Assembly: GCA_942493125.1 (NCBI GenBank)
Contig: OW818667.1
Coordinates: forward strand, 434,001 to 498,000
Origin: Fusibacter_C sp942493125
GTDB lineage: Bacteria; Bacillota; Clostridia; Peptostreptococcales; Acidaminobacteraceae
Direction of reading: 5' to 3'
Length of the DNA: 64,000 nt
Position numbers and translations under genes: made by a program. Under the pieces are notes generated by a model, which ran no database searches, was not told the origin of the DNA, and saw only the letters and a program-made list of their open reading frames with translations. Below, piece by piece: positions 16,419 through 24,424 of the stretch. Position 1 is the stretch's first letter, and each line of letters starts with the position of its first letter.

Positions 16419-18149
16419 ATGCTTAGAAATCTCAGCATCACCAAAAAATTATTATTTATGATTATCCCCTTGTTTTTATTGTTAATTATTTTCATAACCG
16501 TTTCATCGCTTCAAATGCTTAGCAGTAGCGTAGGTATGAATAAAGTTTTATACTCTGAGACTTACGTCAGTACGGCTTCGATTCTCAATGCCGATCGAGA
16601 TTTTTATCAGGCTGCGATTGCTCTTAATGAACTGGTAGTAGCTGAAAGACTCGATCCAACAAAAATAGAGACTTTAAAAGCTGACTATACCGAAAACGCC
16701 ACTCAAGTCCTTGATCGTATTACTGCTGCCATGGATAATTTAAAATCAAATGAAGCACTCTATAAAACATATATGCATGAAACAAGCGGTGAATCACTTG
16801 AACAGCTTAATCTTAAATTTAAGACTGCTTATGATGCTTGGTGGGCATCTTACGATATCAACACTTTGTCTGGTGATATTGACCAGAATTTAGCACAGTT
16901 TGAGATTGCACGTGAATCCATCAATATCATGACAGAAATACTTGAAACGTATGGCGCTGAAAAATCTGATGAGATGATCAAAACATCAAAGCGTATCATC
17001 ACTCTGATGATTGGCCTCGGTTTGCTTGCCATTGCAATGATTACTCTTTTAACTGTTATTATCATGCGATTGTTAAAGTCTGGCGTTTCTCAAGTAACAA
17101 ATGCACTCGTTTCTGTGTCAAATAAGGATCTCAACGTCTCAATCGACGAAAAAATTGCTCTTGGCAAAGATGAGTTTGGCATACTTTCTCGCTCTACAGA
17201 AGGGGTTGTTGGTATGCTCAAATCAATGATAGGCACAATCAATCATACTGTCTCTCAACTAAGCACTTCTTCTCAATTTATGCGTACAAGCACGGTTGAG
17301 ATAAGTTCTGCTCTCAATGAAGTCTCTTATGCTGTCAATGAAATTGCTGACAGTGCGACAAAACAAGCACATGACACAATGCAAGTCACCTCCCATATCA
17401 ACGCACTCGGTGCTATGATTCAAACGAATAGCAATAATACTGAGCAGTTATACAATATGAGTACCACTATTGAAACATTATCATCAGAAGGACTGAAGCT
17501 TGTCAATCATCTAAGCAAAGAATCTTCAGAAAATGCAAAATTATTTGAGGATATTTTTACTGTAATTGAACAAACACAAAGTAGCACGAATAAAATCGGT
17601 GACGCAAGCAAAATCATTACTGAAATTTCTAGTCAAACTAATTTACTTGCTTTGAATGCCGCTATAGAAGCAGCTAGAGCTGGTGAAGCCGGCAGAGGTT
17701 TCTCGGTAGTTGCAGACGAAATTAGAAAGCTCGCCGAACAAACGTCACAATCAACGACTTTGATTGATACGATGCTTTCTGAGCTGATAAACAATGTGGA
17801 ATCCGCACAAAATAAGAGCGACATCGTTAGAAAAGCGATCGTCAATCAAAATCAATCCGTTGCAATGACGGAAACAAAATACAAGGATATCGTTGCTATA
17901 TTGAATACGATGCAATATGAAATCCAAAGTTTGAGTAAGCTTAGCAACAACATGGAGACGAATCGAACGAATGTCGTTCACGTTATTGCTTCACTGGCAC
18001 ATATAGCACAAGAAAATGCAGCAAGTACTGAGCAGACATCAGCATCCACAGAAGAAATCCTTGCCACTGTCACTGAGCTTTCTTCTACAAGCGATGCTCT
18101 TAAAAAACTTGTTGAAGATTTAGATATTTTGGTATCAGAGTTTCATTGA
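16419..18149 (+). CDS. Methyl-accepting chemotaxis protein
   Basis: The 576-residue chemoreceptor has a first membrane helix near 9-29, a helical extracellular sensor of about 155 residues (four-helix-bundle type), a second membrane helix near 189-214, HAMP, and a long coiled-coil signalling domain. The conserved hairpin tip spans TNLLALNAAIEAARAGEAG near 404, where CheA and CheW dock. Gln/Glu-rich heptads on either side are likely methylation sites. TTAAGGAGG precedes the ATG. No other chemotaxis gene lies in the window. Together with fliW it indicates a motile host. Confidence 0.95.
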   Translation: MLRNLSITKKLLFMIIPLFLLLIIFITVSSLQMLSSSVGMNKVLYSETYVSTASILNADRDFYQAAIALNELVVAERLDPTKIETLKADYTENATQVLDRITAAMDNLKSNEALYKTYMHETSGESLEQLNLKFKTAYDAWWASYDINTLSGDIDQNLAQFEIARESINIMTEILETYGAEKSDEMIKTSKRIITLMIGLGLLAIAMITLLTVIIMRLLKSGVSQVTNALVSVSNKDLNVSIDEKIALGKDEFGILSRSTEGVVGMLKSMIGTINHTVSQLSTSSQFMRTSTVEISSALNEVSYAVNEIADSATKQAHDTMQVTSHINALGAMIQTNSNNTEQLYNMSTTIETLSSEGLKLVNHLSKESSENAKLFEDIFTVIEQTQSSTNKIGDASKIITEISSQTNLLALNAAIEAARAGEAGRGFSVVADEIRKLAEQTSQSTTLIDTMLSELINNVESAQNKSDIVRKAIVNQNQSVAMTETKYKDIVAILNTMQYEIQSLSKLSNNMETNRTNVVHVIASLAHIAQENAASTEQTSASTEEILATVTELSSTSDALKKLVEDLDILVSEFH

Positions 18150-18174
18150 TTTTGGATATTGCTTAATAACCTAA

Positions 18175-18217
18175 AAGCGCCTATATGTGCATTTACTGCA
18201 CATATAGGCGCTTTATT
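18175..18217. terminator. Bidirectional terminator between the MCP and CDF genes
   Basis: A perfect 17-bp stem (AAGCGCCTATATGTGCA and its complement) with a five-base loop, flanked by A- and T-rich ends. It serves the chemoreceptor gene and the convergent CDF gene. A degenerate dispersed repeat (GGATATTGCTTAATAACC, 18154-18171) lies just before it. Confidence 0.92.
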
Positions 18218-18240
18218 CGTATAAATCATTTTCAAGAAAA

Positions 18241-19182
18241 CTAGTCTATCGGCCCTACTTGGCCTTCACCTATCGGATCAACATGGATAACGATATCGAT
18301 GCACAGTTCAGCCATTATCAACTTTTCAAGTGCGTCGATAATGCTATGTGCCTTGACGATATCCGTTTGATCAGACAGTTCAGCATGTATGGATGCAATC
18401 GTTCGGCCTGGACCGTAGTCGTGTACCTTTAGATCATGCGATCCAACGATATGTTCATTTGAATCAATCAGTTGATGGATACGCACAACGAGTTCCTCAC
18501 TTGGCGACATACCCAATAAGACATTTACGGTATCCTTTGCGACACCAAAACCCGTGTACATGATCAGTAAGGAGACAATCACACCAGCGATGCCATCAAG
18601 CGGGAAATCAATAAATTGTCCCAGCAGTGTCGTGATGATCACGGCACTCGTTGCAATAACGTCGTTTAAACTGTCAGATGCATTGGCTCTATTGACGCTA
18701 GAATTGATGACTTTTCCAATATAGCGATTATATGAGTACATCCAAACTTTTACGAAGACAGATAAAATAAGTATGATCATCAACACTAAGTTAAAACTGA
18801 GTGCTTCTGGATGTATGATTTTATCAATTGAACTTTTTAATAGTTCAAAACCAACCAACACAATGATGAACGAAATAATCAGTGAAGCGATGTATTCGAA
18901 ACGTCCATGACCAAATGGGTGTTCTTGATCAGCATCTCTCCCACTTAGCTTTGCACCGACTATTGCGACGAGAGAAGATCCCGTATCAGAGAGATTATTG
19001 AAGGCATCAGATGTAATAGCAATACTATTCATAATCAACCCAATAGTCAATTTGACGCCAAATAGAAAAATATTACATATGACGCCTATAACGCCTGCCA
19101 TGATGCCGTATGACTCTCTTACGGTGTTATCTTCCACTTTTTCATAGTTTTTAACAAATTTTTTGATGATGACTTTAATCAT
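18241..19182 (-). CDS. Cation diffusion facilitator (CDF) metal efflux protein
   Basis: The 313-residue protein has six membrane helices and a C-terminal cytoplasmic dimerisation domain (from about 215). CDF signatures are SDAFNNLSDTGSS in helix 2, EHPFGHGRFEYI in the following loop, and the helix 5 NASDSLNDV segment supplying the second metal-binding half. It exports Zn, Fe, Mn or related divalent ions in exchange for protons. The C-terminal domain keeps HDLKVHDYGPG. GGGAGTG precedes the ATG. It lies 14 bases downstream of the GH13 gene and may be co-transcribed with it. Confidence 0.92.
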   Translation of the reverse strand: MIKVIIKKFVKNYEKVEDNTVRESYGIMAGVIGVICNIFLFGVKLTIGLIMNSIAITSDAFNNLSDTGSSLVAIVGAKLSGRDADQEHPFGHGRFEYIASLIISFIIVLVGFELLKSSIDKIIHPEALSFNLVLMIILILSVFVKVWMYSYNRYIGKVINSSVNRANASDSLNDVIATSAVIITTLLGQFIDFPLDGIAGVIVSLLIMYTGFGVAKDTVNVLLGMSPSEELVVRIHQLIDSNEHIVGSHDLKVHDYGPGRTIASIHAELSDQTDIVKAHSIIDALEKLIMAELCIDIVIHVDPIGEGQVGPID

Positions 19183-19196
19183 TATGCACTCCCTAT

Positions 19197-20834
19197 CTAG
19201 GATTTGATGAATGATCGTTCGATAAGGACGACCGCCTCATATGGCAATAAAATGCCGTTGAAATACTCTTTTTCATAGTTTGACAAAATCACTTTACCTG
19301 TAATTGATACAGTATGTGTCTTTTTACCAAAATTCAGAATCACTGTTGCAAGCTCACCTGATAACTTCCTCTGATAAATAAAGACATTTCCAGATGACCG
19401 TTTTGCTTCAAAAGTCCCATATATCAGGACCTCATTCTCTGCGCGAACTTTAATTGCCTTCTTATAATAACATAAAATAGATGAAGCATTTGCTTTTTGC
19501 TCAAGATAGTTGATCTTAAAATAGTTTTTGTTTAAATTGATCCATGGCTCGCCTGTTGTAAAGCCTGCATGGGTTTCACGATTCCATTGATAAGGAGTTC
19601 GTGAATTATCTCTAGAAGTTGCTCGCATCATATTAAATCGAAGCTTTTTAGGCAATAATAAGCCTTTGGCCATTTTGTCCACATTGAAGGATTCTATATC
19701 TCTCAGTTCTTCCATCGTGGAAAAGTCAAAATTCGTCATACCGATTTCTTGACCTTGATATAAAAATGGCGTGCCTTTCAGCGTCAGAAGTAAAGTAGCC
19801 AACATTTTTGCGGATTCCGACCAATACTTCTCATCATTTCCAAATCTGGATACACTTCTTGGTTGATCGTGATTCTCTAAATAGTTTGCATTCCATTCCA
19901 AAGCATTTTGCCATTTTGTCAAAGTCTTCATAAACTTCTCAGGATTAAATTTCCGCTTAAACCACTTCACGAAATACTGATCGGTTTCCATGTGCTCAAA
20001 TGAAAAAATCATATCAAGCTCTTCACGTGAAGCATCACACAAATCACGGCCCATTTCAGGCGTCACAAAAACTGTTTCGCCAACCGTGAAGCAATCGAAC
20101 CCCTTTAGCACATCGCGTTTTAGTGAGCGCAAAATGACATGCATACCTTCCTGTGAAATATAGTGCTCACTACCTGTCAAGATCATTTTTTTCTTGCCAT
20201 TTTCAAGGGATGTTTTATAGATGATGTTGATCACATCACATCTAAAACCACTGATGCCTTTATTCAACCAAAAGCGCATGATATCCTTAATTTCTTCGAT
20301 GACTTTTGGATTGTGATAATTTAAATCCGGCTGTTTTTTTGCAAAGAGATGTAAGTAATACGCATTGCTTTTTGCATCAAATTCCCAACAATCTTCTGCA
20401 AAAAAGCTCGTCCAATTATTTGGCGCTTTACCATCGATACCTTCTCGCCAGTAATAATACGAACGATAAGGACTATCGGGATCTCTACTCGCTTGAAACC
20501 ATGGGTGTTCATCAGAAGTATGATTGATGACCAAATCCATGATGATCTTTAAATTGCGCTTTGAAGCTTCAGCAATCAACTGATCCATATCTGTCATGGT
20601 CCCATAATCGGGGTGAATCGCTCGATAATCGCTGATGTCATAGCCATTGTCAACATTTGGTGATTTATAGACTGGGCTGAGCCAAATTGTGCCGACACCA
20701 AGTTCCTTAAGATCATCCAAATGCGCAATAATGCCTTGTAAATCTCCGATACCGTCCCCATTGGTATCTTGAAAACTTCTAGGGTAAATCTGATAAACTA
20801 CCCCTTCTTTCCACCATTTTCTATCGTTCCCCAT
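19197..20834 (-). CDS. GH13 alpha-glucosidase (oligo-1,6-glucosidase type)
   Basis: A 545-residue GH13 enzyme. WWKEGVVYQIYPRS opens the TIM barrel. The nucleophile Asp is in GFRCDV (near 198), the acid/base Glu in FTVGETVF (near 252), and the transition-state Asp in ENHDQPR (near 321). There is no signal peptide, so it should hydrolyse imported isomaltose-, maltose- or sucrose-type oligosaccharides in the cytoplasm. The start at 20834 is chosen because GGAGG lies five bases upstream; an in-frame ATG at 20879 would put the -10 element inside the gene. Trehalose-6-phosphate hydrolase is a possible alternative, although no trehalose PTS is nearby. Confidence 0.9.
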   Translation of the reverse strand: MGNDRKWWKEGVVYQIYPRSFQDTNGDGIGDLQGIIAHLDDLKELGVGTIWLSPVYKSPNVDNGYDISDYRAIHPDYGTMTDMDQLIAEASKRNLKIIMDLVINHTSDEHPWFQASRDPDSPYRSYYYWREGIDGKAPNNWTSFFAEDCWEFDAKSNAYYLHLFAKKQPDLNYHNPKVIEEIKDIMRFWLNKGISGFRCDVINIIYKTSLENGKKKMILTGSEHYISQEGMHVILRSLKRDVLKGFDCFTVGETVFVTPEMGRDLCDASREELDMIFSFEHMETDQYFVKWFKRKFNPEKFMKTLTKWQNALEWNANYLENHDQPRSVSRFGNDEKYWSESAKMLATLLLTLKGTPFLYQGQEIGMTNFDFSTMEELRDIESFNVDKMAKGLLLPKKLRFNMMRATSRDNSRTPYQWNRETHAGFTTGEPWINLNKNYFKINYLEQKANASSILCYYKKAIKVRAENEVLIYGTFEAKRSSGNVFIYQRKLSGELATVILNFGKKTHTVSITGKVILSNYEKEYFNGILLPYEAVVLIERSFIKS

Positions 20835-20861
20835 GTATTCCTCCAAAATCAGCATTTTGGT

Positions 20862-20889
20862 ATTATACCCCAAATGCATAGGGCGACAA
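20862..20889 (-). promoter_or_regulatory. Promoter of the GH13 gene
   Basis: On the reverse strand, TTGTCG (20884-20889), a 16-base spacer and TATAAT (20862-20867) lie 28 bases before the ATG. Confidence 0.6.
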
Positions 20890-20898
20890 ACAAATAGT

Positions 20899-20919
20899 TA
20901 TGGAAAATGAATAATTACC
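20899..20919 (+). repeat. Dispersed repeat copy (variant GGAAAATGAATAATTACC)
   Basis: This is a close variant of the family, sharing the GAATAATTACC end with the copy at 37215-37232 and continuing AAATAAGT. It lies between the GH13 promoter and the hairpin downstream of uppP. Confidence 0.65.
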
Positions 20920-20940
20920 AAATAAGTCACGATATGCAAA

Positions 20941-20970
20941 GACCACTTCTCAACATTCTGTGAAGTGGTC
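20941..20970 (-). terminator. Hairpin downstream of uppP, probable terminator
   Basis: A perfect 9-bp stem (GACCACTTC/GAAGTGGTC) with a 12-base loop lies immediately downstream of the uppP stop codon. Only TTTGC follows on the reverse strand, so the T-tract is weak. Confidence 0.6.
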
Positions 20971-20976
20971 TAGTCT

Positions 20977-21801
20977 TTAAAATAACCAGAAATAACCTAA
21001 TACTAATAATCCAAGTACGATTCTATACCAACCAAAGATTTTGAAATCATTTTTTTGAATATAGCCGATCAGGAACTTGATTGCTAATATAGAGACGACA
21101 AATGCCGTTATGAGACCACTTATGAGAATTCCTATTTCATCCGCTTTAAAATCAAATCCAAATTTGACGATTTTCAATAAGCTTGCACCAAACATGACTG
21201 GTACTGCCAAGAAAAACGTAAATTCCGCGGCAACTGTACGAGACATGGAGAGCATAAGGCCACCAAGAATCGTTGCGCCTGATCTAGAAGTCCCTGGGAA
21301 AACGGCTGCTATCAGTTGGAAAAGACCAATTAAAAATGCCGTTTTAAATGTAATCTCATCAATCGAATTAATCTTTGCAACTTTGTTCTTGTGTTTGTTT
21401 TCGATGAAGATAAATAAAATACCGAAGACGATGAGTGCGATTGCAACTGTTTGATAGTTATAAAACAATCGGTCGATGTCGTCTTCCCAAATCAATCCGA
21501 CAACGGCGGCTGGAATACAAGCAACTACAATCTTAAGCCACATGACCATCGTATTTTTTTTGACAAAATATTTCTCGTGACTTGTAAATGGGAACAACTT
21601 GTTCCAATATAAGACGACTACGGCCAATATGGCACCAAGTTGAATGACAACCAAAAACATTTCCAAAAATTCTGCCGTGACATTTAACTTTATGAACTCA
21701 TCCAACAAGATCATATGACCTGTACTGCTTATAGGTAACCATTCAGTGATACCTTCTACGATTCCAAAAAAAATCGCTTTAATAATTTCTATAATATTCA
21801 C
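20977..21801 (-). CDS. uppP: Undecaprenyl-diphosphatase UppP (BacA)
   Basis: The 274-residue integral membrane protein dephosphorylates undecaprenyl pyrophosphate to recycle the lipid carrier of peptidoglycan synthesis and gives bacitracin tolerance. Both catalytic signatures are intact: GIVEGITEWLPISSTGH near 14-30 and FPGTSRSGATI near 168-178, within seven to eight hydrophobic segments. Length is normal for the family. Translation starts at GTG, with GAGGTG five bases before it. The gene is monocistronic. Confidence 0.96.
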   Translation of the reverse strand: MNIIEIIKAIFFGIVEGITEWLPISSTGHMILLDEFIKLNVTAEFLEMFLVVIQLGAILAVVVLYWNKLFPFTSHEKYFVKKNTMVMWLKIVVACIPAAVVGLIWEDDIDRLFYNYQTVAIALIVFGILFIFIENKHKNKVAKINSIDEITFKTAFLIGLFQLIAAVFPGTSRSGATILGGLMLSMSRTVAAEFTFFLAVPVMFGASLLKIVKFGFDFKADEIGILISGLITAFVVSILAIKFLIGYIQKNDFKIFGWYRIVLGLLVLGYFWLF

Positions 21802-21942
21802 GATACACCTCTTTACTGCATTAATATTTTATACTTTAAAGTCAATTACCGTTACACGGGTTAAAATCTGGATATATATAAGGTAGTATCCATCCATATT
21901 GCAAACCATTTGCAAAAAAATAAAGTTTAGAAAGGATTCTAT

Positions 21943-22281
21943 ATGAAATACTTAGCAACGATTGACGAAACCGTGGAGATTGAGATGCTCAGAGAACTGT
22001 TGGAAACCAACAATATCCTCCTTATGACGAAGCATCGTGAAACTGGCGAATTCTTAGAAATTTATGCCGGAATGACCATATTTGGCGCGGATTTATATGT
22101 TGCCGAACCTCAATATGATGCTGCTTTTGAACTTTATCAAGCGTTCTTTACAGGTAAAACACCTATTGATGAGGAAGCACTTGCTGAAGAAGCTTTAAAT
22201 GCAGAAAATCCTGAAGAACTCGCATATGATGAATCAAATGAAGTTGAAGAAGATGAAGAAGATGAAGATGAAACGCTCTAA
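21943..22281 (+). CDS. DUF2007-like small protein with acidic tail
   Basis: A 112-residue protein. Residues 1 to about 70 fit the DUF2007 ferredoxin-like fold: LATIDETVEIEMLRELLE, a central beta-strand pair around IYAGMTIFGADLYV, and an amphipathic helix. The last 35 residues are almost all Glu, Asp, Ala and Asn, an acidic low-complexity tail. DUF2007 proteins are annotated as putative signal-transducing proteins without a known reaction. GAAAGGATTCT precedes the ATG. Its stop overlaps the stop of the convergent GyrI-like gene by four bases. Confidence 0.7.
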   Translation: MKYLATIDETVEIEMLRELLETNNILLMTKHRETGEFLEIYAGMTIFGADLYVAEPQYDAAFELYQAFFTGKTPIDEEALAEEALNAENPEELAYDESNEVEEDEEDEDETL

Positions 22282-22904
22282 ATACCAACTTTAAAACGCA
22301 ACACAGTTTTTAATTTATCTTTTGCCGTCTTTCTTGGATCGGACAGATAAATCTCTCGATGCCGTTTTGACTGTCTTTGGTAACCTTGGGCATTGCAGTA
22401 CGCTTCCATAGCATCAAAACTTGCAGGTTCGTCATCATAGCTTCCTAAATGGAGCATTTGACAACACAACCCTTCTGTTAAAGTAACAAGCTGAATGCGA
22501 TCATGATATGCATTTGGCTTTTTCTTTTTAATTTTTTCAATAAAATATGTGAACACTTCTTGTGTGACAAATTCAGGCTGTCTGATCATGAGCATATATT
22601 TTAGATTTGATTTATCTACTAAGCCATCAGAACCGAGACCCTTTGACTTATCAATAAGGTCCCATTCCCCTTCAAGAGGAAAAACGGTATACTCATAATA
22701 GCCTTCAGGTATATCCGATCCCTTATAGGACATTTTTACAGCATATGAAAAGCTGAACAAAGCTTCGGTTTCAACGCTGAAAGTCTCACCATTTGGATCG
22801 CCTTCCCCTTCAAGCATCACAAAGGTCATTTGTGGAATCTCGATTAATTCTGGTTTGTTTTTAGGTAAATATAAAGCTTTGTAATCTTTTTTATAATCGA
22901 TCAT
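22278..22904 (-). CDS. GyrI-like small-molecule-binding domain protein
   Basis: A 208-residue protein of the GyrI-like (SOUL/BacR effector-domain) fold. The opening DYKKDYKALYLPKNKPELIEIPQ and the following MLEGEGDPNG turn are typical of the stand-alone GyrI-like family. C-terminal HDRIQLVTLTEGLCCQMLHLG and the LSDPRKTAKDKLKTVLRF ending match it as well. These proteins bind or degrade hydrophobic or toxic small molecules; no catalytic residue can be assigned. I chose ATG 22904, preceded by AAAGGAG, over an ATG ten codons upstream. Confidence 0.8.
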   Translation of the reverse strand: MIDYKKDYKALYLPKNKPELIEIPQMTFVMLEGEGDPNGETFSVETEALFSFSYAVKMSYKGSDIPEGYYEYTVFPLEGEWDLIDKSKGLGSDGLVDKSNLKYMLMIRQPEFVTQEVFTYFIEKIKKKKPNAYHDRIQLVTLTEGLCCQMLHLGSYDDEPASFDAMEAYCNAQGYQRQSKRHREIYLSDPRKTAKDKLKTVLRFKVGI

Positions 22905-22943
22905 GAGGCGCTCCTTTCTAAACAACAAGGTCACTTTAGTCTT

Positions 22944-23630
22944 TTATAACATATTTAATATGATATTGCTTGAATGATGTGCCGCGATAATTGCAAATTC
23001 ATCATAATTTACATGAGCCGATCCATCGGCTTTATCAGACATTGAACGAATAATGACAAACGGGACGTTATTAAGATGGGCAACGTGAGCAATTGCAGCG
23101 CCTTCCATCTCAGTAGTTGCGGCATCAAAATGCTGTAAAATGAAATCTTTACGCTCGATTGAGGATATAAATTGGTCACCCGATACAATTCTACCTGTCA
23201 TCGTCTTATGATCTGTGACTTCTTTTTCGCTCGCTTCAATGGCACGTTTTATTAACTGTTCATCTGCGACAAAAACCGATGTTTCCATTCTCGGAATCAC
23301 GCCATATTTATAACCAAATCCAGTCACGTCGAAATCGTGCTCCATACAATCTGTTGAAATGACGATATCGCCAACTTCCAATTCGTGATGAATCGCGCCT
23401 GATACACCTGTATTGATCAAATGGTCAACCCCAAAATGCGTAATCAAGATTTGTGCGCATGCAGCCGCATTGACTTTTCCCACGCCACTTGTTACGACTA
23501 CCGCTTCGACACCTTTGAGCCTTCCAGTATAAAAAACCATTCCTGCAATCTGAGTTTCAACAGGATGCTGCATTGTTTCAATCAATAATTTTGTTTCCAA
23601 ATCCATAGCACCTATAATTCCATATTTCAT
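22944..23630 (-). CDS. mtnN: 5'-methylthioadenosine/S-adenosylhomocysteine nucleosidase
   Basis: The 228-residue cytosolic enzyme cleaves adenine from methylthioadenosine, S-adenosylhomocysteine and 5'-deoxyadenosine, feeding methionine salvage and the activated methyl cycle. Family marks: start MKYGIIGAMDLE with the catalytic Glu12, SGVGKVNAA, NTGVSGA, the substrate-binding TTEMEGAAIAHVA, and RSMSDKADG with the catalytic Asp. Length matches MtnN. GGGAG lies eight bases upstream of the ATG. It is adjacent to, but not overlapping, the GyrI-like gene and could share its transcript. Confidence 0.96.
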   Translation of the reverse strand: MKYGIIGAMDLETKLLIETMQHPVETQIAGMVFYTGRLKGVEAVVVTSGVGKVNAAACAQILITHFGVDHLINTGVSGAIHHELEVGDIVISTDCMEHDFDVTGFGYKYGVIPRMETSVFVADEQLIKRAIEASEKEVTDHKTMTGRIVSGDQFISSIERKDFILQHFDAATTEMEGAAIAHVAHLNNVPFVIIRSMSDKADGSAHVNYDEFAIIAAHHSSNIILNML

Positions 23631-23717
23631 TTTTAATCTCCCTGTGTTTTATCATATCAAGTATTCTTTCCATTTATATTATCATGACATAAACTAAAAA
23701 TCTCATTATTTTTTTGG

Positions 23718-23746
23718 TTGACAGAACATTTATTTGAAAATATAAT
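23718..23746 (+). promoter_or_regulatory. Sigma-A promoter of the ANTAR regulator gene
   Basis: A consensus TTGACA (23718-23723), 17 bases and TATAAT (23741-23746), 34 bases before the ATG. This is one of the strongest promoters in the window. Confidence 0.9.
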
Positions 23747-23780
23747 ATATTATTAAATCGTAATAATTGGAGGTTGGCAT

Positions 23781-24356
23781 ATGCAAGATATATTGCTTGT
23801 AACCAATACAGATGCCAGTGAAGGTTTCATCAAAGAACTGTTGATGAGCGCTTCATATGGGCGTATATACAATGCCTACGACCAATCTGACGGAACGCAT
23901 CTACTCGACGTTCACAAGTTTGACATGGTTCTCATCAATGCGCCAATGCGTTATGAATTGGGCGACAGATTAGCAAGGTATGCCGCACAACGCACAACGA
24001 CGAGTATCTTATTCATCGCCAGAGAGACTTCTTATCTTCAAACAAGAGATATATTGACGAAGTTTGGAATCTTGTGTGTAAAAAAACCTGTACAAGTGAA
24101 ACCCTTTCAACAACTCATAAAGCTCGTTGAATCAACTGGCGCTCGCATTGCAAAGATGGAAGCTGAAGGTATAGATGTCAAAGCGATTATCGACGAGTTA
24201 CGATTAATTGATGCTGCAAAGTGGCACTTAATCACAAAATTCAATATCAGCGAATCACAAGCATCCAGAATTTATGAATCCTATGTATCTGAGTTTGGAT
24301 TTAATCGCTTAGATGCTGCTGAAAGAATACTGGACGGTGCCATATCTGAAATATAA
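23781..24356 (+). CDS. ANTAR-domain RNA-binding regulator with degenerate receiver
   Basis: The 191-residue protein has an N-terminal receiver-like fold (1 to about 118) and a C-terminal ANTAR helical bundle (about 130-188). ANTAR proteins bind paired hairpins in leader RNAs and prevent termination. The receiver lacks the usual features: the acidic pair is replaced in LLVTNTDAS, and the expected phospho-acceptor position reads FDMVLINAPM. The Lys-Pro pair is present (KKPVQVKPF). It may therefore respond to a ligand or partner rather than phosphorylation. GGAGGTTGG precedes the ATG. It is monocistronic; its RNA targets are not evident here. Confidence 0.8.
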   Translation: MQDILLVTNTDASEGFIKELLMSASYGRIYNAYDQSDGTHLLDVHKFDMVLINAPMRYELGDRLARYAAQRTTTSILFIARETSYLQTRDILTKFGILCVKKPVQVKPFQQLIKLVESTGARIAKMEAEGIDVKAIIDELRLIDAAKWHLITKFNISESQASRIYESYVSEFGFNRLDAAERILDGAISEI

Positions 24357-24358
24357 AT

Positions 24359-24395
24359 GGGAGACTCGATCAATTGTTCGAGATCTCCCTTTTTT
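24359..24395 (+). terminator. Terminator of the ANTAR regulator gene
   Basis: An interrupted stem GGGAGA-CTCGA / TCGAG-A-TCTCCC with a run of six Ts immediately follows the stop codon. Confidence 0.88.
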
Positions 24396-24424
24396 AGTCA
24401 CTTAAAAGTTTGCGAATTTACGAA

